Below are positions 15,680 to 24,307 of a DNA stretch of 64,000 nt, piece after piece; position 1 is the first letter of the stretch; the number at the start of each line of letters is the position of its first letter. The DNA lies in contig NZ_CP109434.1 of NCBI RefSeq assembly GCF_036227105.1, positions 4,931,001-4,995,000 on the forward strand, written 5' to 3'. The notes under the pieces are model-generated. The model did not search any database. It was not told the origin of the DNA and was given only the letters and a program-made list of their open reading frames with translations. The stretch comes from Amycolatopsis sp. NBC_01488. GTDB taxonomy: Bacteria > Actinomycetota > Actinomycetes > Mycobacteriales > Pseudonocardiaceae. The position numbers and the translations under genes are program-made.

Positions 15680-16975
15680 ATGGCACGGATCGGTGACGGC
15701 GGAGACCTGCTGAAGTGTTCTTTCTGTGGGAAGAGCCAGAAGCAGGTGAAGAAGCTCATTGCCGGCCCCGGGGTCTACATCTGCGATGAGTGCATCGACC
15801 TCTGCAATGAGATCATCGAGGAGGAGCTGGCCGAAGCCGGCGACGTCAAACTCGACGAGCTGCCCAAGCCCGCCGACATCCACGAGTTCCTCGAGCAGTA
15901 CATCATCGGCCAGGAAGACGCCAAGCGGACCCTCGCGGTAGCGGTCTACAACCACTACAAGCGGATCCAGGCGGACGACAAGGCCGGGCCGAAGGACTCC
16001 AAGGAGGAGTCGGTCGAGCTCGCCAAGTCGAACATCCTGATGCTCGGCCCCACCGGGTGCGGCAAGACCTACCTGGCGCAGACGCTGGCGAAGCTGCTGA
16101 ACGTACCGTTCGCCATCGCGGACGCCACGGCGCTGACCGAGGCGGGCTACGTCGGCGAAGACGTCGAGAACATCCTGCTCAAGCTCATCCAGGCGGCGGA
16201 CTACGACGTCAAGCGGGCCGAGACCGGGATCATCTACATCGACGAGGTCGACAAGATCGCCCGGAAGAGCGAAAACCCGTCCATCACGCGGGACGTCTCC
16301 GGCGAGGGGGTCCAGCAGGCGCTGCTGAAGATCCTCGAGGGCACCACCGCCTCGGTGCCGCCGCAGGGCGGCCGCAAGCACCCGCACCAGGAGTTCATCC
16401 AGATCGACACGACGAACGTGCTGTTCATCGTGGCCGGCGCGTTCGCCGGGCTGGAGAAGATCATCAACGAGCGGGTCGGCAAGCGCGGCCTCGGCTTCGG
16501 CGCGGAGATCCGCACCAAGTCCGAGATCGAGGAGAGCGACGTCTTCTCCGACACCATGCCCGAGGACCTGATCAAGTTCGGGCTGATCCCGGAGTTCATC
16601 GGCCGGCTCCCGGTCGTGGCGACGGTCAACCACCTGGACAAGGAATCGCTGGTCAGCATCCTCACCCAGCCGCGCAACGCCCTGGTGAAGCAGTACAAGA
16701 AGCTCTTCGAGATGGACAACGTCGAGCTCGAGTTCACCAAGACCGCGCTCGAGGCCATCGCCGACCAGGCGGTCCTGCGCGGGACGGGTGCCCGCGGCCT
16801 GCGCGCCATCATGGAAGAAGTGCTCCAGCCGGTGATGTACGACATCCCGAGCCGCGACGACGTGGCGAAGGTCGTCATCACCGAGCAGACCGTCCGGGAG
16901 AACGTGAACCCGACGATCGTCGCCCGGCAGCCGACGCGGCGCGCGCGCAGTGAGCGCGGCGAGAAGTCGGCCTGA
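15680..16975 (+). CDS. clpX: ATP-dependent Clp protease ATP-binding subunit ClpX
   Basis: 431 residues. The N-terminal zinc domain has C13-x2-C16 ('KCSFCGKS') and C35-x2-C38 ('YICDECIDLCNEI'). The AAA+ module has Walker A 'GPTGCGKT', Walker B 'IIYIDEVDKIARK', the pore loop 'EAGYVGEDVE' and sensor 2 'GTGARGLRAIMEE'. The 'GFGAEI' and 'GRLP' regions match the IGF-loop and RKH-loop neighbourhoods of ClpX. It unfolds tagged substrates and feeds ClpP1P2. An ATG follows GGAGGGGACGAGG. A perfect GC hairpin lies downstream. Confidence 0.98.
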   Translation: MARIGDGGDLLKCSFCGKSQKQVKKLIAGPGVYICDECIDLCNEIIEEELAEAGDVKLDELPKPADIHEFLEQYIIGQEDAKRTLAVAVYNHYKRIQADDKAGPKDSKEESVELAKSNILMLGPTGCGKTYLAQTLAKLLNVPFAIADATALTEAGYVGEDVENILLKLIQAADYDVKRAETGIIYIDEVDKIARKSENPSITRDVSGEGVQQALLKILEGTTASVPPQGGRKHPHQEFIQIDTTNVLFIVAGAFAGLEKIINERVGKRGLGFGAEIRTKSEIEESDVFSDTMPEDLIKFGLIPEFIGRLPVVATVNHLDKESLVSILTQPRNALVKQYKKLFEMDNVELEFTKTALEAIADQAVLRGTGARGLRAIMEEVLQPVMYDIPSRDDVAKVVITEQTVRENVNPTIVARQPTRRARSERGEKSA

Positions 16976-16983
16976 GGCCGGGC

Positions 16984-17009
16984 GTCTCCGGGCCGCCCGG
17001 CCCGGAGAC
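16984..17009 (+). terminator. Perfect GC hairpin after clpX
   Basis: GTCTCCGGGCCG and CGGCCCGGAGAC form an exact 12-bp stem with a 2-base centre. It starts 9 bp after the clpX stop, without a T-tract. Confidence 0.65.
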
Positions 17010-17025
17010 CCGACAGGAAAGCTGA

Positions 17026-17433
17026 ATGACTGCTGATTCTGTGCCGGTGACCGGCGGGGGCACCGCCCCCGCCGGTGGCGTGCAGGCACCGCCGCCACCG
17101 GAACCGGCGCCGGTGCCCGCCGGGCCGGTCCTCGGGTTCCGCGAACTGAGCGAGCGCGTCATCGCGTCCGTGTTCGACCGGTACCCGTGGCTGGACCGGG
17201 TGCTGATGGGCGTGCTGGCCGTGTGCACGGGCACGTGCGTCGTGGCCGTGGTGTCCCGGTTGTCGCCGTTGCCGCTGATCCCGGTGCCGCTCTTCCTCGT
17301 CGCCGGTTACGGCCTCTGGCGGGCCCGTGGGGTGACCGAACGCCGTTCGCTCGTCAACTGGGTGCTGTTGTTCGCGCTCGCGACCATCGTCGGCTTCTGG
17401 CTGATTTCGGTCGTCGGCCGCTGGGTCGAGTGA
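17026..17433 (+). CDS. Small membrane protein of unknown function
   Basis: 135 residues. A Pro/Gly/Ala-rich N-terminus (about 1-35) precedes 'LGFRELSERVIASVFDRYPWLDRVLMGVLAVCTG'. Three hydrophobic segments follow: about 58-75, 80-92 ('PLIPVPLFLVAGYGLW') and 108-128 ('LVNWVLLFALATIVGFWLI'). ATG is preceded by AGGAAAG. It follows clpX across a terminator hairpin and is probably transcribed separately. I recognise no family. Confidence 0.75.
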   Translation: MTADSVPVTGGGTAPAGGVQAPPPPEPAPVPAGPVLGFRELSERVIASVFDRYPWLDRVLMGVLAVCTGTCVVAVVSRLSPLPLIPVPLFLVAGYGLWRARGVTERRSLVNWVLLFALATIVGFWLISVVGRWVE

Positions 17434-17485
17434 AACCCGCCGTCCGACCCGTTTGAACTCGCCGGGCCGTGGGTACGCCACCTCA

Positions 17486-18406
17486 GTGGTAGATGCCCTC
17501 AGACCGTTCCGGCATCCCGCACTCTTCTACCGCGGTGACACCGAGTACTTGGCCGGTGTCATGCCGTTCCTGTTCGAAGGTCTCGACCGGGGCGAGCCGG
17601 TGGCCGTCGCCGTGCCCGGGCGCAACCTGCTGCTCGTCGAAAAGGCCCTGGAAGACCGGGCCGGCGAAGTCCGGCTGATCGACATGTCCCGCGCGGGCCG
17701 CAACCCCGGTGCCATCCTGCCGTCGGTGCTGCACTCCTTCGCGGGCGCGCACGACGGCCCGGTGCGGATCGTGGGCGAGCCCATCTGGGCCGGCCGGACG
17801 GATGCCGAATACCCGGCCTGCGTGGAGCACGAGGCACTGATCAACAACGCCTTCGCGGGCCGCGACCTGGCGGTCCTCTGCCCGTACGACGTCGCGGCGC
17901 TGTCCCCGTCGGTGCTGGCCGACGCCGAGCGCACCCACCCCGAGGTGTGGGGCCTGGCGGGACCGTTCCTCAGTCCACGCTTCGACCCCGATGGCGTGCG
18001 CGCGGACTTCACCCGGCCGCTCGTCCCTCCGGTGGGCGTCGTCGAGCGCGCGTTCGACATGGGGCAGCTGGCGTCGCTGCGCGGCTACGCGGAGATCTGG
18101 GCGGCCCGGCACGGCCTGCGCCGTCCCCGCCGGGACGACTTCGCGCTCGCGGTCGCCGAGCTGATCACGAACAGCGTGCTCTACGGCGGTGGCCGCGGCG
18201 TCCTGCGGCTGTGGCCGGAGGAGGAGCAGGTGGTCGCCGAGGTGACCGACGCGGGCACGATCACCGACCCGCTGGCCGGCCGCGTCCCGCCGCCGGCGGC
18301 CACGCTGGGCGGCCGCGGGCTGCTGCTGGTGAACCGGCTGGCGGACCTGGTCCGCACGTACTGGGTCCCGGGCCGCACGACGACCCGGGTCCACTTCACC
18401 TGCTGA
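17486..18406 (+). CDS. MEDS-domain sensor with C-terminal anti-sigma-type ATPase domain
   Basis: About 306 residues. The N-terminal half ('FRHPALFYRGDTEYLAGVMPFLFEGLDRGEPVAVAVPGRNLLLVEKAL') matches MEDS (methanogen/methylotroph DcmR sensory) domains found with stress-type kinases. The C-terminal half is a GHKL ATPase: N box 'VAELITNSVLYGG', 'VTDAGTITDP', and the G-box 'GGRGLLLVNRLADLV'. It lacks HisKA and membrane helices, so it resembles RsbW-like anti-sigma kinases. No sigma factor or anti-anti-sigma gene adjoins it. GTG at 17486 gives the compact start; an upstream in-frame TTG at 17453 would add 11 residues. Confidence 0.82.
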   Translation: MVDALRPFRHPALFYRGDTEYLAGVMPFLFEGLDRGEPVAVAVPGRNLLLVEKALEDRAGEVRLIDMSRAGRNPGAILPSVLHSFAGAHDGPVRIVGEPIWAGRTDAEYPACVEHEALINNAFAGRDLAVLCPYDVAALSPSVLADAERTHPEVWGLAGPFLSPRFDPDGVRADFTRPLVPPVGVVERAFDMGQLASLRGYAEIWAARHGLRRPRRDDFALAVAELITNSVLYGGGRGVLRLWPEEEQVVAEVTDAGTITDPLAGRVPPPAATLGGRGLLLVNRLADLVRTYWVPGRTTTRVHFTC

Positions 18407-18409
18407 ACG

Positions 18410-19387
18410 TCAGTCCTTGCGGGGGACGTGCTTGCCGAGGAAGCTGATCACGCTCGGCACCACCGTCCGGTTGAACGGGTCGCCGTGCTTGCCGTGGGCC
18501 GTGTGGGCGACCGCCGGGTGGGCCGCGTCGATGTAGCGGCGGACGCCCGTGATGAACGGGTCCTCCGTGCCGCAGTAGATCGCGTTGGCCACGCTCTTCG
18601 TCTCGTCGATGTGCTTCAGCGGGTCGAGCGCGGTCCAGTCGTTCAGGCCGGTGAAGATGTGCCGCTTGGCCATCTCCGGCCAGGACAGGATCAGTGCCGG
18701 GGCCAGCGTCGCGACCGCGGCGGGTGGCTGGCGCCGCTCCACGCGGCGGCGCGTGTACACCAGCGCGCCGAACCCGCCCATCGAGACGCCGGTGCACGCG
18801 AACGGCTGGCCGGTGTCGCCGCCGAAGCCGCGGGCCCGCAGCCACTGCGGGACCTCCTCCAGCAGCATCGCCATCGGGTCGTCGCCCGGGTGCACCTCGT
18901 GCCAGTAGTTGTCCCCGCCGTCGACGGCGACGAAGCCGAACGCCGGGACCGCCTTGCGGGCGACGTCGCTCGAAAGCTGCTTGAGCGTGCCGGTCGGGGC
19001 CGCGCTGCGGGCGTTGCCGTGCAGGCCGTGCAGCATGAGCGACATCGGCAGCCCCTTCGGCGGGGTCTTCGACGGCAGGATGAACACCAGGTCGACCATC
19101 CGGCCGCGAGCCTGGGAGTAGACGCGTTCGACGCGCGTGCTGCCCAGCTGGGTCGTCGGGTTCGACGACGCCACGCCCAGCGCGCGCTGCAGCGCCGGGC
19201 TGAACGGCAGCTGGCCGGTCGCCGTGCCGACCGCCAGGCCGGACACCGCCAGCCCGGACGCCCCCGCGATCAGCACGGAGCGGCGGCTGAGCCACCGCCG
19301 CGCGTCGCGGACGGCCGCCTCGCCGGCCGACTGGGGCTCGGCGTCGGAAGGCTGCGCCTCGCCGCGATCCCCGTTTTCCTCGTTCAC
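18410..19387 (-). CDS. Secreted alpha/beta-hydrolase esterase (Tat-type signal)
   Basis: 325 residues. After an acidic head, 'WLSRRSVLIAGASGLAVSGLAVG' is a twin-arginine-like signal or anchor. The mature part has 'LPMSLMLHGLHGNARSA' (oxyanion loop) and 'ACTGVSMGGFGALVYTRRR' with the nucleophile elbow G-V-S-M-G-G; the likely histidine is in 'HTAHGKHGDPFNRTVVPSVISFLG'. The layout resembles antigen 85/esterase-D-type acyltransferases and esterases acting outside the cell. The GTG at 19387 follows GGGGGACGGAGACAG. It ends 3 bp from the convergent MEDS gene. Confidence 0.82.
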   Translation of the reverse strand: MNEENGDRGEAQPSDAEPQSAGEAAVRDARRWLSRRSVLIAGASGLAVSGLAVGTATGQLPFSPALQRALGVASSNPTTQLGSTRVERVYSQARGRMVDLVFILPSKTPPKGLPMSLMLHGLHGNARSAAPTGTLKQLSSDVARKAVPAFGFVAVDGGDNYWHEVHPGDDPMAMLLEEVPQWLRARGFGGDTGQPFACTGVSMGGFGALVYTRRRVERRQPPAAVATLAPALILSWPEMAKRHIFTGLNDWTALDPLKHIDETKSVANAIYCGTEDPFITGVRRYIDAAHPAVAHTAHGKHGDPFNRTVVPSVISFLGKHVPRKD

Positions 19388-19465
19388 CTGTCTCCGTCCC
19401 CCGCCTGCCGCTCTTGGGACGCCGCGCACCCGCTCCGCGTTCCCCTCACGTCCCTGTTCGCCGGG

Positions 19466-20173
19466 TTAGTCGTTCCCACCCTGCCCGGCGTTTCGGTTTC
19501 TCGCGCGCCAGGCCGCCTTCGCGGCCTCGGTGGAGCGTTCCGCCTTCTCCACAGTGTCCCCGAGACCGACCGCGAGGGTGATCCCCAGGGGTATCAAAAT
19601 GTGCTCGATGCCCTGTTCGCCGGGGCCGAAGTGGCCCGACGCCTCGAGGGTGACGAAGCCGTGCAGCGCGCTCCACAGCTGGGCGGCCGCCTGGTACTTG
19701 TCGGCGGGCCGGAACCGGCCGGCCTCGATGGCCCGCTCGGTGGCCCGGACGATGTGGTCGAAGGCTTCCAGGCCCTCTTGAGCGGCTTCGCGGCCCTCTT
19801 CGGTGGTCAGGTCCGACAGCGTCGCGCGCTTGCCCCCGGGCGTGGACTGGCCGAACGTCACCGCGTACAGCTGCGGCTGCTCGGCGACCGCCTGCCGGTA
19901 GGTCCGGGCCAGGCTGAAGATGTCCGCCACCGGGTCCTCGGTCTCGCCCACCTCGGCCAGCCACGCGCTGAGCCTCAGGAACCCCGTGCGCGCCACTTCG
20001 TCGACCAGCGCGGCCATGCCCCCGAAGTGCGTGTAGACGGCCATCGTCGAGACGCCGACTTCGGCCGCCAGCTTGCGGGCCTGCAGGGCTTCGGGGCCGC
20101 CCTCGCCGATCAGCCGGATGGCGGCCTCGACGAGCCGCTCCTTGACGTCGTTCGCGCGCGGTTTCGGGCTCAT
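19466..20173 (-). CDS. TetR-family regulator of the carotenoid oxygenase gene
   Basis: 235 residues. The N-terminal helix-turn-helix is clear in 'ERLVEAAIRLIGEGGPEALQARKLAAEVGVSTMAVYTHFGGMAALVDEV'. The C-terminal domain resembles TetR_C_13/WHG-type ligand domains ('QAAAQLWSALHGFVTLEASGHFG'), and a charged Ala-rich tail follows. It is divergent from a carotenoid-cleavage oxygenase gene, and two ATAAC-N3-GTTAT palindromes fill the 72-bp promoter space between them. It should repress that gene and itself. The ligand is unknown, perhaps an apocarotenoid product. Confidence 0.88.
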   Translation of the reverse strand: MSPKPRANDVKERLVEAAIRLIGEGGPEALQARKLAAEVGVSTMAVYTHFGGMAALVDEVARTGFLRLSAWLAEVGETEDPVADIFSLARTYRQAVAEQPQLYAVTFGQSTPGGKRATLSDLTTEEGREAAQEGLEAFDHIVRATERAIEAGRFRPADKYQAAAQLWSALHGFVTLEASGHFGPGEQGIEHILIPLGITLAVGLGDTVEKAERSTEAAKAAWRARNRNAGQGGND

Positions 20174-20188
20174 GCTTGCCAGTATCTC

Positions 20189-20225
20189 ATAACCCTGTTA
20201 TAAAAGGTGTCATAACCGAGTTATG
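20189..20225. promoter_or_regulatory. Two TetR operator palindromes
   Basis: ATAAC-CCT-GTTAT (20189-20201) and CATAAC-CGA-GTTATG (20211-20225) are near-identical palindromes with centres 23 bp apart, in an AT-rich patch between divergent tetR and oxygenase genes. Two dimers could bind on roughly the same face. Confidence 0.75.
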
Positions 20226-20245
20226 GCAGCTTCGGAGGGTCAGGC

Positions 20246-21685
20246 ATGGGCAACAAGTTCCTCGAAGGCAACTTCGCCCCGGTGCGCCGGGAGCACACGA
20301 GCACCGAGCTGGCCGTCACCGGCCGCATCCCGGACTTCCTCGACGGCCGTTACCTGCGCAACGGGCCCAACCCGCTGTCCGAGGTGGACCCGGCGGCCTA
20401 CCACTGGTTCATGGGCGACGGCATGGTCCACGGCGTCCGCCTGCGCGACGGCAGGGCCGAGTGGTACCGCAACCGGTGGGTGCGCAACCCGTCCGTGGCG
20501 GCGACGCTGACCGGCGAGGACGCGAGCCGCTTCTGCGGGCTGGACGCGCTGGGCGCCAACACCAACGTCATCGGCCACGCCGGCAAGACGCTCGCGCTCG
20601 TCGAGGCGGGCGCGCCGATCTACGAGCTGACCGACGAGCTCGACACCGTCGGCAAGTGCGACTTCGACGGCACGCTGCCCGGTGGCTACACCGCCCACCC
20701 CAAGCGCGACCCGCGAACCGGCGAGCTGCACGCCGTGTCGTACTTCTTCGGCATGGGCAACAAGGTCCAGTACTCGGTGATCGACGCGGCCGGCCGTGCG
20801 GGCCGCACGGTCGACGTCGAGGTCACCGGGTCGCCGATGATGCACGACTTCTCGCTGACCGAGACGCACGTCGTGTTCTACGACCTGCCGGTGACGTTCA
20901 ACGCCGAGATGGCGGTCGCCGCGAACGTGCCGGCTGCGCTGCGGACGCCGGCGAAGCTCGTACTCTCGGCCCTGGTCGGCAAGGTCCCCGTGCCGGACCC
21001 GGTGACGGCGATGATGGCGCGCAAGATCGGCGCGAACGGCGGCCTGCCGTACCGCTGGGACCCGAAGTACCCGGCCCGGATCGGCGTCATGCCGCGGGAC
21101 GGCGGCAACGGCGACGTCCGCTGGTTCGAGGTCGAGCCGTGCTACGTCTTCCACCCGCTCAACGCCTACGACGACGGGGACTCGATCGTGCTCGACGTCG
21201 TCCGGCACCCGAAGATGTTCGACCGCGAGCTGCACGGCCCGGACGAGGGTGGCCCGACGCTGGACCGCTGGACCGTCGACCTCGTCGCCGGAAAGGTGCT
21301 GGAGGAGCGGCTCGACGACCGCGGCCAGGAGTTCCCGCGCGTCGACGAGCGACTCGTCGGCCGCCGCCACCGCTACGGCTACGCGATGTCGGCCGACGGC
21401 GGCGCGGACCCCGGCGGATCCGTGTACAAGCACGACTTCCACACCGGTTCACGCCAGGAACGCGCGTTCGGCGCGGGACGCCAGCCGGGCGAGTTCGTCT
21501 TCGTGCCGTCCCACCCGGACGCGGCCGAGGACGACGGCGTCCTGATGGGCTTCGTCTTCGACCCGGCGACCCGGCGCAGCGACCTCACGCTCCTCGACGC
21601 GGGCACGCTGGAGACGGTCGCCGCGATCCACCTGCCCGACCGCGTGCCCAACGGCTTCCACGGCAACTGGGTCGAGACGGCCTGA
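20246..21685 (+). CDS. Carotenoid cleavage oxygenase (RPE65 family)
   Basis: 479 residues. The four iron-binding histidines of carotenoid oxygenases are in place: His151 ('TAHPKRD'), His200 ('MMHDFS'), His303 ('VFHPLNAYDDGD') and His472 ('GFHGNW'). The start 'FLEGNFAPVRREHTSTELAVTGRIPDFLDGRYLRNGPNP' is the family's typical N-terminus. The enzyme is a cytosolic or membrane-peripheral iron dioxygenase that splits a polyene or stilbene-like double bond; the substrate cannot be told. No carotenoid synthesis genes are nearby. The divergent TetR protein and its two operators control it. A 21-bp repeat array follows the stop. Confidence 0.92.
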   Translation: MGNKFLEGNFAPVRREHTSTELAVTGRIPDFLDGRYLRNGPNPLSEVDPAAYHWFMGDGMVHGVRLRDGRAEWYRNRWVRNPSVAATLTGEDASRFCGLDALGANTNVIGHAGKTLALVEAGAPIYELTDELDTVGKCDFDGTLPGGYTAHPKRDPRTGELHAVSYFFGMGNKVQYSVIDAAGRAGRTVDVEVTGSPMMHDFSLTETHVVFYDLPVTFNAEMAVAANVPAALRTPAKLVLSALVGKVPVPDPVTAMMARKIGANGGLPYRWDPKYPARIGVMPRDGGNGDVRWFEVEPCYVFHPLNAYDDGDSIVLDVVRHPKMFDRELHGPDEGGPTLDRWTVDLVAGKVLEERLDDRGQEFPRVDERLVGRRHRYGYAMSADGGADPGGSVYKHDFHTGSRQERAFGAGRQPGEFVFVPSHPDAAEDDGVLMGFVFDPATRRSDLTLLDAGTLETVAAIHLPDRVPNGFHGNWVETA

Positions 21686-21688
21686 GCC

Positions 21689-21772
21689 GTGTCGACCCTC
21701 CGGACACGCGTGTCGGCTCGCCAGTCACGCGGGTCGACCGTCCGGACATGGCGTTCGACCGGTGGGCCCGCG
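21689..21772. repeat. 21-bp tandem repeat array between convergent genes
   Basis: Four consecutive 21-bp units start at 21689, 21710, 21731 and 21752. Units 1 and 3 share TCGACC(C/G)TCCGGACA; unit 1 is itself an inverted repeat, GTGTC-N9-GACAC. Units 2 and 4 are degenerate. The array lies between the convergent oxygenase and fdhD genes, and its core recurs in the middle of the larger array at 61448-61608. Confidence 0.6.
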
Positions 21773-21840
21773 GGCGCCCCGTGATCGGAGCGCCGACTCG
21801 CGTGGTTGCGGGGACGACACGACGTCCCGGTCGAGACGGT

Positions 21841-22665
21841 CTAGGTCAGGACGCGGTGGTCGCCGGTGTAGAGGTTCATCGAGTCGCCGCGCAGGAAGCC
21901 GATCAGCGTCATGCCGTTCTCCTCGGCCAGCTCGACCGCCAGTGACGACGGCGCCGACACCGCGGCCAGCAGGCCGATCCCGGCCATCGCGGCCTTCTGC
22001 ACCAGCTCGAACGACGCGCGCCCGGACACCAGCAGGCCGTGGCCGGGCGCGGGGATCCGGCTGTCGAGGACGGCCCAGCCGAGCACCTTGTCGACCGCGT
22101 TGTGCCGGCCGACGTCCTCGCGCACGACGGCGATCTCGCCGTCCGGGGTGAACAGCGCCGCCGCGTGCAGGCCGCCGGTGCTGGCGAACACCTTCTGGCG
22201 GGCGCGCAGCGCGTCCGGCAGGCCGGCCAGGGTCTCGCTCTTCACGGCGAAGGCGGCCGAGGCTGGGGAGAACCTCGTGCGCAGCTTGACCGCGTCCAGC
22301 GCGGCCTTCCCGCAGACCCCGCACGAAGACGTCGTGTAGAAGTTGCGCTCCACCCCGGCGTCCGGGGGCGGCACGCCGGGCGCGAGCGCGATGTCCAGGA
22401 CGTTGTAGGTGTTGCGGCCCTGGTCGTCGACGCCGTCGCAGTAGCGGGCGACGGCGATGTCCTCGCGGCCGCCGATCACCCCTTCGGACAGCAGGAAGCC
22501 GTGGGCGAGCTCGACGTCGTGCCCGGGCGTGCGCATGGTGACGGCCAGCGCCTTGCCGCCGACCCGCAGCTCCAGGGGCTCTTCGGCGGCCAGGGTGTCG
22601 GGGCGGCGGCGGTCACCGGTCGCGGAGATCTTCCGCACCGGCCTGCGCACGGTCACCCTGCCCAT
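21841..22665 (-). CDS. fdhD: Formate dehydrogenase accessory sulfurtransferase FdhD
   Basis: 274 residues. 'NFYTTSSCGVCGKAALDAV' holds the C-x-x-C loop whose first cysteine carries the sulfur from IscS to the bis-MGD cofactor. Other FdhD signatures are 'GFLLSEGVI', 'FASTGGLHAAALF', 'REDVGRHNAVDKVLG' and 'VSGRASFELVQKAAMAGI'. It sulfurates the molybdenum cofactor needed by FdhF-type formate dehydrogenases, and such an enzyme is encoded at 26585-28891. ATG at 22665 is preferred; an in-frame GTG 9 bp upstream is possible. It is divergent from an oxalate/formate antiporter gene. Confidence 0.95.
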   Translation of the reverse strand: MGRVTVRRPVRKISATGDRRRPDTLAAEEPLELRVGGKALAVTMRTPGHDVELAHGFLLSEGVIGGREDIAVARYCDGVDDQGRNTYNVLDIALAPGVPPPDAGVERNFYTTSSCGVCGKAALDAVKLRTRFSPASAAFAVKSETLAGLPDALRARQKVFASTGGLHAAALFTPDGEIAVVREDVGRHNAVDKVLGWAVLDSRIPAPGHGLLVSGRASFELVQKAAMAGIGLLAAVSAPSSLAVELAEENGMTLIGFLRGDSMNLYTGDHRVLT

Positions 22666-22718
22666 CGCCCACACCCTTCTCCGCCGGAAAGTTAGACACT
22701 CGCATGGTGCAACACCGG

Positions 22719-22732
22719 GTATTTAGTAATAC
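22719..22732. promoter_or_regulatory. AT-rich inverted repeat between fdhD and the antiporter gene
   Basis: GTATTTAGTAATAC is a GTATT-N4-AATAC inverted repeat in the 103-bp divergent promoter region, unusually AT-rich for this genome. It is a plausible operator shared by fdhD and the transporter; the regulator is unknown. Confidence 0.4.
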
Positions 22733-22768
22733 ATTCCCTCCATCATCCCACTCTAGAAGAGGGTTCCG

Positions 22769-24124
22769 ATGGCTCTCGGCTTCCTGGACCGTTCCCGGAT
22801 CGTGGCACCCCCAGGCTGGACGCGCTGGCTGGTACCACCGGCGGCCCTTTCGGTACACCTGTCGATCGGGCAGGCCTACGCGTGGAGCGTCTTCAAGACG
22901 CCGCTCGAGAAGACGATGCACCTGAACGGGACGCAGAGCTCGCTGCCGTTCCAGCTGGGCATCGTCATGCTCGGGCTGTCCGCCGCGTTCGGTGGCACGC
23001 TCGTGGAGAAGAACGGCCCGCGCTGGGCGATGTTCGTCTCGATGTGCTGCTTCGCCAGCGGGTTCCTCGTTTCCGCGCTCGGCGTCGCGACCGGTCAGTT
23101 CTGGCTGGTGGTCGTCGGCTACGGCGGGATCGGCGGCATCGGGCTCGGCATCGGCTACATCTCGCCGGTGTCGACGCTCATCAAGTGGTTCCCGGACCGG
23201 CCGGGCATGGCCACCGGCATCGCGATCATGGGCTTCGGCGGCGGCGCGCTGATCGCGTCGCCGTGGTCGTCGTCGATGCTCGGCACCGCGCCGACCACCG
23301 GCACCATCGCGACGGCGTTCCTCATCCACGGCATCGTCTACGCCGTGTTCATGTCGATGGGCTGGCTGCTCGTGCGGGTGCCCGCCGACGACTGGAAGCC
23401 GGCGGGTTGGGAGCCGAAGACCGACCACGGCAAGGCGATGATCAGCACCGCGAACGTCTCGGCCGCGAACGCGATCAAGACGCCGCAGTTCTGGTGCCTG
23501 TGGGTCGTGCTGTGCTTCAACGTCACCGCGGGCATCGGCATCCTGGAGAAGGCGTCGCCGATGATCGTGGACTTCTTCAAGAACACGTCGACGCCGGTGG
23601 GCGTGGCCTCGGCGGCGGGGTTCGTCGCGCTGCTGTCGCTGTGCAACATGCTCGGCCGGTTCGTCTGGTCGTCCACTTCGGACCTGGTGGGGCGCAAGAA
23701 CATCTACCGCACCTACCTCGGCGTCGGCGCCGCGCTGTACCTGGTGATCGCGTTGACGCAGAACTCGTCGAAGCTCGTGTTCATCTTGTGCGCCATGGTG
23801 ATCCTGTCCTTCTACGGCGGCGGGTTCGCGACGGTCCCGGCGTACCTGAAGGACCTCTTCGGCACCTACCAGGTCGGCGCGATCCACGGCAGGCTGCTCA
23901 CGGCGTGGTCGGTGGCCGGCGTGCTCGGCCCGCTGATCGTCAACCGGATCGCGGACAGCGAGAAGGCGGCGGGCAAGTCCGGCCCGGACCTGTACACGAC
24001 GTCCTTCTACATCATGATCGGCCTGCTCGTGGTCGGCTTCGTGGCCAACGAGCTGGTCCGCCCGGTCAAGGAGAAGTACCACGAGCCCGTCGCGGCGGGC
24101 ACGGTCGCGAGGAGTGAGGCGTGA
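22769..24124 (+). CDS. OFA-family (oxalate/formate antiporter-like) MFS transporter
   Basis: 451 residues with 12 predicted membrane helices. 'LSIGQAYAWSVFKTPLEKTMHL' near the start and 'GYGGIGGIGLGIGYISPVSTLIKWFPDRPGMATGIAIMGFGGGALI' in helices 4-5 are signatures of the oxalate:formate antiporter family; 'NMLGRFVWSSTSDLVGRKNIY' is the central MFS loop. An AGAAGAGGG site precedes the ATG. Its stop overlaps the start of a 41-residue partner gene by one base. The fdhD and formate-dehydrogenase-like genes nearby support a carboxylate substrate such as formate or oxalate; the exact substrate is inferred. Confidence 0.9.
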   Translation: MALGFLDRSRIVAPPGWTRWLVPPAALSVHLSIGQAYAWSVFKTPLEKTMHLNGTQSSLPFQLGIVMLGLSAAFGGTLVEKNGPRWAMFVSMCCFASGFLVSALGVATGQFWLVVVGYGGIGGIGLGIGYISPVSTLIKWFPDRPGMATGIAIMGFGGGALIASPWSSSMLGTAPTTGTIATAFLIHGIVYAVFMSMGWLLVRVPADDWKPAGWEPKTDHGKAMISTANVSAANAIKTPQFWCLWVVLCFNVTAGIGILEKASPMIVDFFKNTSTPVGVASAAGFVALLSLCNMLGRFVWSSTSDLVGRKNIYRTYLGVGAALYLVIALTQNSSKLVFILCAMVILSFYGGGFATVPAYLKDLFGTYQVGAIHGRLLTAWSVAGVLGPLIVNRIADSEKAAGKSGPDLYTTSFYIMIGLLVVGFVANELVRPVKEKYHEPVAAGTVARSEA

Positions 24125-24249
24125 TGAGCGAGCAACCGCGGGAAGCGAACCGGACGCCGCTGATCGTGCTGGCCTGGGCGTGGGTCCTGCTGCCCTTCGC
24201 CTACGGCGTGTACGAGCTGTTCCTGAAGCTGGTGCAGCTCTTCGGGTAG
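24124..24249 (+). CDS. MFS transporter small subunit (41 residues)
   Basis: The ORF starts at the ATG formed by the antiporter stop (TGATG) and encodes 41 residues with one membrane helix ('LIVLAWAWVLLPFAYGVYELFLKLVQLF'). Similar short single-helix proteins are encoded directly after OFA-family transporters in many bacteria and are annotated as MFS small subunits. Tight coupling suggests a 1:1 complex. It is easily missed because of its size; coding support comes from the overlap, the amphipathic-to-hydrophobic profile and GC-rich third positions. Confidence 0.75.
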   Translation: MSEQPREANRTPLIVLAWAWVLLPFAYGVYELFLKLVQLFG

Positions 24250-24307
24250 ATCCCTGTGAGCTGAGTCACCCGTGCAGCGGGAGGGGGCCCGGCGGCGTCG
24301 GTAGGAC

